Shown piece after piece: positions 1-5,790 of a stretch of 12,206 nucleotides of DNA. The notes below the pieces were generated by a model. The model saw only the letters and a list, made by a program, of their open reading frames with translations. It was not told where the DNA came from and made no database searches. Positions within the stretch are counted from its first letter, which is position 1; every line of letters begins with the position of its first letter. A program made the translations under genes and the position numbers. Origin of the DNA: an uncultured Lachnospiraceae bacterium. GTDB lineage: Bacteria > Bacillota > Clostridia > Lachnospirales > Lachnospiraceae. Location: assembly GCA_902784025.1 (NCBI GenBank), contig CACZTF010000104.1, positions 1-12,206 on the forward strand, read 5' to 3'.

Positions 1-43
1 GCTTTTTCTTAGCACCTAATCTCTTTAATCTGATCTTAACCAT
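1..43 (-). CDS. rpsP: 30S ribosomal protein S16, N-terminal fragment
   Basis: This is the start of the gene for ribosomal protein S16, a small-subunit protein that binds 16S rRNA during assembly. Only 14 codons are in the window; the rest lies beyond the left edge. The visible peptide reads MVKIRLKRLGAKKK, the typical basic N-terminus of S16. The ATG at 43 has an AAGGAG ribosome binding site at 50-55, six bases upstream. It follows ffh by 74 bases, matching the conserved Firmicutes order ylxM-ffh-rpsP. The identification rests on a short peptide, but the context makes it secure. Confidence 0.93.
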   Translation of the reverse strand, partial: MVKIRLKRLGAKKK

Positions 44-67
44 TTTCTACTCCTTATTATTGTGTAA

Positions 68-96
68 ATGTTATATATTGTCCGGGCAGATGTTAA
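68..96 (-). promoter_or_regulatory. Possible sigma-70 type promoter for rpsP
   Basis: In the ffh-rpsP gap the minus strand carries TTAACA (91-96), a 17-base spacer and TAACAT (68-73). These match the consensus boxes at five and four of six positions. The implied start near 61 would leave an 18-base leader before rpsP. The boxes are imperfect, the region is AT-rich and rpsP may simply be read through from ffh, so this is only a candidate. Confidence 0.28.
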
Positions 97-117
97 ACCT
101 GTCCGTTGTTATCTGTT

Positions 118-1476
118 TTAGAACGGCAGCTTGCCAAACAGGCCTTTTTTCCCGCCTTTGGCTCCTTTCATAAGGCCCGGCATCTGCTTCATGGTCTTAC
201 GTGCCTGATCAAACTGCTTTACCAGTCTGTTCACTTCGCTGATATCAACGCCGGCACCGCCTGCTATCCTTTTCTTTCTGGACGGATTAAGGATATCCGG
301 ATTTTCCCTTTCCTGGGGAGTCATGGAAAAAATGATCGCTTCATTTTTGTTCAGGGTAGTCTCCGTCTCTTCATTATCAAGATCGAGTCCCTTCACCTTA
401 CTGCCAAGTCCCGGAAGCATTCCCATAAATTTGGTGATACCTCCCAGCTTACGCAGCTGCTTCATGGAACTCAGGTAATCGTTGAAATCAAAGCCTTGCT
501 TACGGATCTTTTCCGTCATCTTCCGGGCTTCATCTTCATCGATCTCTTCCTGGGCTTTTTCTATAAGAGTAAGAACATCACCCATACCCAGGATCCTGGA
601 AGCCATACGGTCAGGATAAAACTCCTCCAGATCGGAAAGCTTCTCTCCCATACCTACATATAATATGGGACGTCCGGTAACAGCTTTTACGGAAAGGGCA
701 GCACCACCCCTCGTATCACCATCCATCTTGGTAAGCACGACTCCGTCGATACCGACCTTTTCGTCAAAAGTCTTAGCCACGTTTACGGCATCCTGTCCCG
801 TCATGGCATCGACCACGAGTATGGTCTCATCAACGCCTACTTCTGACTTTATGCGGGCGATCTCATCCATCATCTCTTCGTCGATATGGAGACGGCCTGC
901 AGTATCGAATATGATCACATTATTCCGGTTTTCTGCTGCATATGTCACAGCACCTTTGGCTATCTCCACAGGATCAACGTCCGTTCCCATGGAAAACACT
1001 TCTATACCCAGCTTTTCACCATTCACCTTCAGCTGTTCAACAGCGGCCGGTCTGTAAACATCACAGGCAACAAGCAGCGGGCGTCTTCCGCTGTCACGGA
1101 ACTTTCCTGCCAGTTTTGCAGCTGTTGTTGTTTTACCGGATCCCTGAAGACCTGCCATCATGATGTGAGTGGGGGTCCCGTCGGTACGGAAGTTCACCTC
1201 CGTCCTTTCAGAACCCATGAGGGCAGTAAGCTCTTCATTTACTATCTTTATAACCATCTGACCGGGGGTGAGGGATTTCATTACATCTTCGCCCACAGCC
1301 TTTTCCTGAATAGTGTTAACAAAGTTTTTTACTACTTTAAAGTTTACGTCTGCTTCCAGCAGGGCTATCTTTACTTCTTTAACGGCTTCTTTAACATCTG
1401 CCTCGGAAAGACGCCCTTTTCCGCGAAGTTTTTTAAAAACGTTTTGCAGTTTTTCGGAAAGACTGTCAAAAGCCAT
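118..1476 (-). CDS. ffh: Signal recognition particle protein Ffh (SRP54 GTPase)
   Basis: Ffh is the GTPase of the bacterial signal recognition particle. It binds 4.5S/6S RNA and nascent hydrophobic signal sequences and delivers ribosomes to FtsY at the membrane. The protein has 452 residues, normal for the family. Visible parts are an N-terminal helical bundle (1-90), the P-loop GLQGSGKTT (109-117), DTAGR (191-195), TKMDGD (249-254) and the methionine-rich M domain (about 300-435) with the RNA-binding stretch SRKKRIAGGAG (399-409). The start chosen is the ATG at 1476, preceded by AGGAGG at 1483-1488; a start ten codons further upstream would include the ribosome binding site and lacks its own. 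The tail is rich in Gly and Lys. It lies 48 bases after ylxM, almost certainly in the same transcript. Confidence 0.98.
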   Translation of the reverse strand: MAFDSLSEKLQNVFKKLRGKGRLSEADVKEAVKEVKIALLEADVNFKVVKNFVNTIQEKAVGEDVMKSLTPGQMVIKIVNEELTALMGSERTEVNFRTDGTPTHIMMAGLQGSGKTTTAAKLAGKFRDSGRRPLLVACDVYRPAAVEQLKVNGEKLGIEVFSMGTDVDPVEIAKGAVTYAAENRNNVIIFDTAGRLHIDEEMMDEIARIKSEVGVDETILVVDAMTGQDAVNVAKTFDEKVGIDGVVLTKMDGDTRGGAALSVKAVTGRPILYVGMGEKLSDLEEFYPDRMASRILGMGDVLTLIEKAQEEIDEDEARKMTEKIRKQGFDFNDYLSSMKQLRKLGGITKFMGMLPGLGSKVKGLDLDNEETETTLNKNEAIIFSMTPQERENPDILNPSRKKRIAGGAGVDISEVNRLVKQFDQARKTMKQMPGLMKGAKGGKKGLFGKLPF

Positions 1477-1482
1477 ATCGCA

Positions 1483-1505
1483 CCTCCTGATCCAAATGCG
1501 GATCA
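1483..1505 (-). promoter_or_regulatory. ffh ribosome binding site with abutting hairpin
   Basis: The minus strand carries AGGAGG at 1483-1488, six bases before the ATG at 1476, which fixes the ffh start. Directly upstream is a perfect six-base-pair hairpin, TGATCC (1500-1505), loop GCATTT, GGATCA (1488-1493); its last base is the first base of the Shine-Dalgarno sequence. The binding site is strong. Whether the hairpin affects translation is not known. Confidence 0.6.
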
Positions 1506-1524
1506 TCCTGTACCTTTATATGAT

Positions 1525-1848
1525 CTATGCGTTTATAACCTCCAGGATCTCCTCGGCGTATCTTCGGATCTCGAGATCATCCGACGAAATATCCCTGATC
1601 TTTAACGCAGGTGCCTCTATCCTCTTAAATCTGTCTATCATATGAAGCTTTTCTTCATATCCCTGCAGAGTCATGGTAACCCTGCGGATAAGATCGTGGG
1701 CCGCCTGCCTGGATATGCCGTGAGCCTCTGCCACTTCGCTGAGTGACAGATCATTAAACACCGCATCCTCGAATACCTGTTTCTGATGATCATTTAAAAG
1801 CTCACCATAAAAATCATATAATAATGTCTGCTCGTAGATCTTGTCCAT
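1525..1848 (-). CDS. ylxM: YlxM family DNA-binding protein, SRP-associated
   Basis: This is a small helix-turn-helix protein of the YlxM/p13 family, encoded next to ffh in most Firmicutes. Streptococcal and Mycoplasma homologues have been linked to SRP assembly or GTPase modulation. The 107-residue product has the typical N-terminus MDKIYEQTLLYDFYGELL and a sigma-70 region 4-like helix-turn-helix at about 35-58 (LSLSEVAEAHGISRQAAHDL), followed by a charged C-terminal helix. The ATG at 1848 was chosen because CAGGAA lies at 1856-1861 and family members begin at this point; an upstream extension of 11 codons would cover the ribosome binding site. It is the first gene of the ylxM-ffh-rpsP unit. 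Confidence 0.95.
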   Translation of the reverse strand: MDKIYEQTLLYDFYGELLNDHQKQVFEDAVFNDLSLSEVAEAHGISRQAAHDLIRRVTMTLQGYEEKLHMIDRFKRIEAPALKIRDISSDDLEIRRYAEEILEVINA

Positions 1849-1892
1849 ATTCCGGTTCCTGAAAAAAAGCTTTTGCAGCACAGCCGATGAAG

Positions 1893-1921
1893 ATAATAAC
1901 AGATTAAAAAAAGACTGTCAA
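1893..1921 (-). promoter_or_regulatory. Strong sigma-A type promoter for ylxM-ffh(-rpsP)
   Basis: On the minus strand a perfect -35 box TTGACA (1916-1921) is followed by exactly 17 bases and the -10 box TATTAT (1893-1898), with an extended -10 TG at 1900-1901. The predicted transcription start is near 1886, giving a leader of about 38 bases to the ylxM ATG at 1848. The -35 box is part of the 3' arm of the dtd terminator stem. Agreement with the consensus is high, though expression has not been shown. Confidence 0.75.
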
Positions 1922-1942
1922 GTATTTTTACTTGACAGTCTT
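1906..1942 (-). terminator. Rho-independent terminator after dtd
   Basis: A perfect 14-base-pair inverted repeat has arms at 1929-1942 and 1911-1924 with a four-base AAAA loop (RNA sense). A run of seven T on the minus strand at 1906-1912 follows and partly overlaps the stem base. The first two stem bases are the last two bases of the dtd TAA stop codon (1941-1943). The stem is less G+C-rich than many terminators but long and mismatch-free. It probably ends the transcript that began with the riboflavin genes. Confidence 0.85.
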
Positions 1943-2384
1943 ACAACTCTTTATCATCTAAAAGAATGGTAAACGGCCCGTCGTTCACCAGACTGACTTT
2001 CATATCTGCGCCGAAGCTGCCTGTGGATACATCTGTATGCTTCCTGCATTTCGAAATGATATACTCATACAACTCTTCCGCTTTATCCGGAGTTGCTGCC
2101 TTTATAAAGCTGGGGCGGTTACCTTTTTTACAATCCGCATATAAGGTAAACTGTGATACGATAAGAAGACTGCCGCCCACATCGGAAAGGGATATGTTTG
2201 TCTTACCTTCACTGTCTCCGAAGATACGCAGTCCCAGCAGCTTTTTTATCAGCTTATCAGCTGTGGGCTTATCGTCACCCTCGCAGATTCCTACAAAAAC
2301 CAGAAATCCCTGCTCTATAGCTCCGATGATATCACCGTCTGTTTCAACTGATGCTTCCTTAACCCGTTGTATCAAAAAACGCAT
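1941..2384 (-). CDS. dtd: D-aminoacyl-tRNA deacylase
   Basis: Dtd is a cytoplasmic proofreading enzyme that hydrolyses D-aminoacyl-tRNA and glycyl-tRNA(Ala), preventing entry of wrong amino acids into protein. The 147-residue product is full length. Family motifs are the start MRFLIQRV, SQFTLYAD (77-84) with the conserved Ser-Gln-Phe-Thr, KGNRPSF (87-93), TGSFGADM (121-128) and the Gly-cisPro motif within NDGPFT (134-139), where many homologues have GPVT. The ATG at 2384 follows AAGGAG at 2391-2396. It ends at a strong terminator and is probably the last gene of the long transcript from the rib operon, although the 148-base gap upstream could hold its own promoter. Confidence 0.97.
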   Translation of the reverse strand: MRFLIQRVKEASVETDGDIIGAIEQGFLVFVGICEGDDKPTADKLIKKLLGLRIFGDSEGKTNISLSDVGGSLLIVSQFTLYADCKKGNRPSFIKAATPDKAEELYEYIISKCRKHTDVSTGSFGADMKVSLVNDGPFTILLDDKEL

Positions 2385-2532
2385 ATCTTACTCCTTCATT
2401 AATAACAAACTTTTTATCCCGTGGACCGGGAATCATTTCATTATTCAGTCCCGTTTTTCCGGGCAGTTTCTATTATCACCGTCTGGTTAATGATACATTA
2501 TTTAAAATCTGATCATCTGACGAGTGTGCCCA
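2385..2532 (-). other. Intergenic gap before dtd
   Basis: This 148-base gap separates the phosphatidyltransferase gene from dtd. It holds the dtd ribosome binding site (2391-2396) and two short hairpins of four to five base pairs, around 2418-2432 and 2449-2463, neither followed by a T-run on the minus strand. I found no convincing terminator or promoter, so read-through into dtd is possible but unproven. Confidence 0.5.
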
Positions 2533-3015
2533 TCATCCTGTCTTGATCAAACACCCTTCATGAACAGCCGCCGCTGTCGCGACCGCACAAATGATCACAG
2601 CACTGATCTTCAGATCTATGAATGTGATCATCATCGGAAACAGGAACAGCAAACCTCCCGTCACCTTGTTTATTACGGAATGCACTGATATAAGTTCTTT
2701 CTGTCTGCGATACCATGAAACGATATTGGTCACCTTAATGATCGCAACAATACCAATCCATATATACAGCCAAACCGGAACAGTTAATACCGGGAGCAGT
2801 TTTATCAGGCAAACCGCCACAAACACCATATCAGCGATTGTATCCAATCTCGCCCCGAATTCACTGACGGTATCCGTTTTCCTTGCCACAACACCATCGA
2901 TCATATCAGAGATCCCGGCAATTATATACAGTACAAAAAAAGCCGGGGAAAATGCCGGAAAGAACAGTAAAGAGACACTAAGCACTATTCTTATCCCGGT
3001 TATAATATTTGCCAT
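2533..3015 (-). CDS. CDP-alcohol phosphatidyltransferase, PgsA-like
   Basis: This is an integral membrane enzyme that moves a phosphatidyl group from CDP-diacylglycerol to an alcohol. Glycerol-3-phosphate is the likeliest acceptor, but the sequence does not fix it. The 160-residue protein carries the complete family signature: D37, D40-G41, A44-R45, G54, D58 and D62 with the exact standard spacing; the aspartates bind the divalent metals. About five hydrophobic segments surround it (about 5-33, 62-80, 81-99, 118-133, 136-152). It is shorter than typical PgsA (about 180-200 residues), so it may be a paralogue. The ATG at 3015 is seven bases after AAAGGA (3023-3028), which lies inside the last codons of the upstream methyltransferase gene, implying translational coupling. 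Confidence 0.85.
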   Translation of the reverse strand: MANIITGIRIVLSVSLLFFPAFSPAFFVLYIIAGISDMIDGVVARKTDTVSEFGARLDTIADMVFVAVCLIKLLPVLTVPVWLYIWIGIVAIIKVTNIVSWYRRQKELISVHSVINKVTGGLLFLFPMMITFIDLKISAVIICAVATAAAVHEGCLIKTG

Positions 3016-3019
3016 TTTT

Positions 3020-4507
3020 CTATCCTTTATCTAATGACACATAACTATGCTTGTTGAAATCTTTCCTGCTAAGCAGGCACACCGTCTCCACATGGGCCGT
3101 ACCGGGGAACATGTCCACGCATCCGATACGGGCAGCTTCGTATCCTGCTTCCCGGGATATTTCCATATCTCTTGCCAGAGAAGTGGGTTTACATGAAATA
3201 TATAATATATTATCTGCTCCGTAACCAAGTATCTTTTGCAGTGCTTTAGGATGTACCCCGTCCCTGGGGGGATCCAGTATGATAAAATCCGGCTTTTCCT
3301 CTATCTCATCCAATACCCTGAGCACATCTCCTGCGATGAACTCGCAGTTTTCAAGCCCGTTTAAGGCTGCATTTTGCCGTGCGGCTATCACAGCTTCTTC
3401 TACTATCTCCACACCGATCACTTTTTCTGCCACCGGCGCCATGATCTGGGCTATGGTCCCTGTCCCGCTGTACAGGTCAAATATGACAGGCTTAGCTGTA
3501 TGCTCCGGCTGGCCCGTCACGCTGTCTGTGCAGGAAACATCTGCATACTCCCTGGCTCTCCCATAAAGCACCTCTGCTCCTTTGGAATTCGTCTGGAAAA
3601 AGGAAAAGGGAGTTATCTTAAATTCCAGGCCAAGGATCTTTTCCATAATGAAGTCCCTGCCATATAAGATCGTGGTCCCTTCGTCCTTTACCGCATCTGC
3701 CGGACTGTCATTTACGGTATGGATGATACCGCATATGTTTCCCTCAAGTTCAAGGGAAAGAAGCGCTGACACAAAGCCCTCCAAAATACCGCTGCAAATA
3801 TCACCATCACTTTTACATTTTAAACCCGGTTCTGAGGTAGTGACGAGACATACCAGTATCTCTCCTGTGGCTTCGCTTCGTCTAAGCACCAGATGCCTGA
3901 GCACTCCTTCGCCGGATTTTTTGTTGTAATACGGAATTCCGGCTTCCGTAAAATAGTCCAATGTCTTACGGACGATGATATTATTGTCATCATGAACCAG
4001 ACGACAGCCGTCAGCTGTTATAACATCGTATCTTCCGCCCCGCTTATGCAGCCCCAGGGTCATGGGACCGTCTTTATATTCATCCCCGAAACTGTATTCC
4101 ATCTTGTTGCGGTATCTTTCATTTTGGGGCGAAGGCAGTACAGGATCGAAACAGGGAACTCTCTCCCCCTCTCCGTACACTCCCTCGATCAGTCTTTTTA
4201 CACCAGCCTCTTTTATCTCCAGCTGCTTATCATATTCCATGGTCTGGTAAATGCAGCCACCGCATACCTGAAAGGCTTTGCACGCTTCTATTGTTTCATA
4301 AAGTGATCTTTCCAGAAGCTCAAAAAAATCCCCCACTCCCTTTTTTTTCAGGCGGAATCTTATCCTCTGCCCGGGTATCACATTCTTAACAGTCACATAT
4401 GTCCCGTTATCTTCCTCATCCGGAGCTCCGAAAACCTCCACCCGGGCCTTAGCCGGGAAATTCACCGTATCCGTGACTAAACCATTGTATGTTTCTTTTC
4501 TCTTCAC
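3020..4507 (-). CDS. rlmD: 23S rRNA (uracil-C5)-methyltransferase, RlmD/RumA (RlmCD) family
   Basis: This S-adenosylmethionine-dependent enzyme methylates C5 of uracil in 23S rRNA (U1939-type site; single Firmicutes enzymes can also modify U747). Its 495 residues contain a TRAM RNA-binding domain (about 1-66), four cysteines for a [4Fe-4S] cluster (C76, C82, C85, C168), the QTN motif (305-307), the methyl-donor site DLYSGTG (344-350), DPPRDG (412-417), the catalytic cysteine C439 in YISCKPTSLARD, and a C-terminal glutamate in HVETV (E474). All key residues are present. The start is a GTG at 4507, supported by AGGGAG at 4513-4518 and by the TRAM domain beginning at once. It ends four bases before the phosphatidyltransferase gene. 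TrmA-type tRNA specificity is unlikely given the TRAM domain and cysteine cluster. Confidence 0.95.
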   Translation of the reverse strand: MKRKETYNGLVTDTVNFPAKARVEVFGAPDEEDNGTYVTVKNVIPGQRIRFRLKKKGVGDFFELLERSLYETIEACKAFQVCGGCIYQTMEYDKQLEIKEAGVKRLIEGVYGEGERVPCFDPVLPSPQNERYRNKMEYSFGDEYKDGPMTLGLHKRGGRYDVITADGCRLVHDDNNIIVRKTLDYFTEAGIPYYNKKSGEGVLRHLVLRRSEATGEILVCLVTTSEPGLKCKSDGDICSGILEGFVSALLSLELEGNICGIIHTVNDSPADAVKDEGTTILYGRDFIMEKILGLEFKITPFSFFQTNSKGAEVLYGRAREYADVSCTDSVTGQPEHTAKPVIFDLYSGTGTIAQIMAPVAEKVIGVEIVEEAVIAARQNAALNGLENCEFIAGDVLRVLDEIEEKPDFIILDPPRDGVHPKALQKILGYGADNILYISCKPTSLARDMEISREAGYEAARIGCVDMFPGTAHVETVCLLSRKDFNKHSYVSLDKG

Positions 4508-4540
4508 GTGTTCTCCCTGTTAATAGCTTTATTCATTATG

Positions 4541-4559
4541 AAAAAATGGGACATTTCCC
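4541..4559 (-). terminator. Weak hairpin plus U-run after the TraX gene
   Basis: In the 56-base gap between the TraX gene and the methyltransferase gene the minus strand has GGGA, loop AATG, TCCC (4548-4559), followed one base later by six T residues (4541-4546). A four-base-pair stem is too short for efficient termination. An alternative stem GACA/TGTC competes with it. It may act as a partial attenuator or do nothing. Confidence 0.25.
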
Positions 4560-4563
4560 TGTC

Positions 4564-5274
4564 TTACATCTTTAACGCAAGATTTATCCCCCACAACGCC
4601 CCCAAATGCAAAGGATAATAAATATAGAAAAACTGTCCCATACGTATCCTGCCCCGTTTGCCGTTATAAAACAAAAGAGGTATAAGTGCCAGCAGACCCC
4701 ACATTTGCACAGGATCCACGGAAAGATATCCAAGGAGAAAAAGCCCTCCTGCCATGACGAGGAGCTTGAGCCATTTATTCTCTACCAGAAACACGCCCAC
4801 GGGTATCATGATGCCTACGAAACCATAATCTATATGAAATACCTTTTCTCCAACAATTCCCGGGATGGTCACTGACAGAACATACACCCCGGCTATAAGT
4901 GCGGGAGGCAGTATCCAGGCCGGGATACTGTCTTTTTTCTTAGCCCATTGAATGGAGAAGATGATGATTATGGATAGCGCAAACGTGATCATCACGCACA
5001 TGTAAAAACTATGGTCAAATATATAAAAGACCACCTGGCATATGGCTCCGATGATAAGTATCTCCCCGAGATAACGTTTTTTGTGCTTTGTGTAAAAGCA
5101 GCCTTCGGCTATCATATAGGCAAATATGGGAAATGCGATCCGCCCTATGATCCTTAATATCTCATACTGGGGAAATATGATGGCTCCTATATGATCGATG
5201 GTCATTGTGACCAGCGCTATGATCTTGAGTATATTTGAATTAAGAAAACCGAATCGTTCGGTTTGTTCTGACAT
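4564..5274 (-). CDS. TraX family integral membrane protein
   Basis: This is a multi-pass membrane protein of the TraX family (related to the F-plasmid pilin N-acetylase TraX; distantly like acyltransferase-3 proteins). Chromosomal members in Firmicutes have no established substrate. The 236-residue protein has the family hallmarks: LKIIALVTMTIDHIGAIIFP near the N-terminus (16-35, with D27-H28), LRIIGRIAFPIFAYMIAEG (40-58) and YYPLHL near the end (219-224, H223). Seven or so hydrophobic segments span the chain. The ATG at 5274 is six bases after AAGGAG (5281-5286), which overlaps the ribH stop codon, so translation is probably coupled to ribH. No conjugation genes are nearby, so a role in conjugation is unlikely. 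The family assignment is firm, the function open. Confidence 0.88.
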   Translation of the reverse strand: MSEQTERFGFLNSNILKIIALVTMTIDHIGAIIFPQYEILRIIGRIAFPIFAYMIAEGCFYTKHKKRYLGEILIIGAICQVVFYIFDHSFYMCVMITFALSIIIIFSIQWAKKKDSIPAWILPPALIAGVYVLSVTIPGIVGEKVFHIDYGFVGIMIPVGVFLVENKWLKLLVMAGGLFLLGYLSVDPVQMWGLLALIPLLFYNGKRGRIRMGQFFYIYYPLHLGALWGINLALKM

Positions 5275-5284
5275 ATGATACTCC

Positions 5285-5755
5285 TTAAAGCTGATCGATC
5301 ACATTCACCATCTCAATAGCGGAAAGAGCGCAGTCATACCCCTTATTACCTGATTTACTGCCTGCGCGTTCTATAGCCTGCTCGATGTTTTCCGTGGTAA
5401 GTATACCGAAAAGCACGGGAATGCCTGTCTCTAAAGAAACATGAGCGATCCCCTTGGATACTTCGTTGCACACATAGTCATAGTGAGTCGTTGAACCCCG
5501 GATAACCGCACCCACGCAGATCACCGCATCGTACTTACCTGTCTGGGCCATCCTCTTTGCGATCACCGGGATCTCGAACGCCCCCGGGATCCATGCGGTG
5601 GTTATGTTCTTTTCTTCCACCCCGTGACGCACCAGTCCGTCAAGTGCTCCGCCAAGAAGCTTTGATGTGATGAATTCGTTGAATCGGGATGCCACGATCC
5701 CCACCTTCATGCCTTTTTTTGCTACTACCTTTCCTTCGATGATATTTGTGCTCAT
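5285..5755 (-). CDS. ribH: 6,7-dimethyl-8-ribityllumazine synthase
   Basis: RibH condenses 3,4-dihydroxy-2-butanone 4-phosphate (from RibBA) with 5-amino-6-ribitylaminouracil to give lumazine, the substrate of RibE. It normally forms pentamers or 60-subunit capsids. The 156-residue protein is full length, with SRFNE (23-27), the substrate loop WIPGAFEIP (55-63), GAVIRGSTTHYDYV (82-95) containing the catalytic H91, GILTTEN (117-123) and R130 in ERAGSKSGNKG, which contacts phosphate. The ATG at 5755 follows AAGGAG at 5762-5767. In standard operons ribH directly follows ribBA; here the secreted SGNH gene intervenes and ends 35 bases upstream. Confidence 0.98.
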   Translation of the reverse strand: MSTNIIEGKVVAKKGMKVGIVASRFNEFITSKLLGGALDGLVRHGVEEKNITTAWIPGAFEIPVIAKRMAQTGKYDAVICVGAVIRGSTTHYDYVCNEVSKGIAHVSLETGIPVLFGILTTENIEQAIERAGSKSGNKGYDCALSAIEMVNVIDQL

Positions 5756-5790
5756 GCTGTACTCCTTTTATTATTGCCGGTCATGCGGTA

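Noticed and set aside
134..139. Altered GPVT motif in Dtd (GPFT) as a possible loss of function.
   Set aside because: Positions given are residues of the protein; the Gly-cisPro pair that does the proofreading is kept, and Val to Phe at the next position seems a mild substitution.
118..1476. Gly in the Ffh RNA-binding stretch RIAGGAG instead of a basic residue.
   Set aside because: This position varies naturally in the family (the E. coli protein has Ala), so it is not evidence of altered RNA binding.
886..1605. A 239-codon plus-strand open frame opposite ffh.
   Set aside because: It is antisense to a clear ffh gene, has no recognisable domain, and crosses the ffh-ylxM boundary; other plus-strand frames were rejected for the same reasons.
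2418..2463. Short inverted repeats in the gap before dtd as terminators.
   Set aside because: Stems of four to five base pairs without a T-run on the minus strand.
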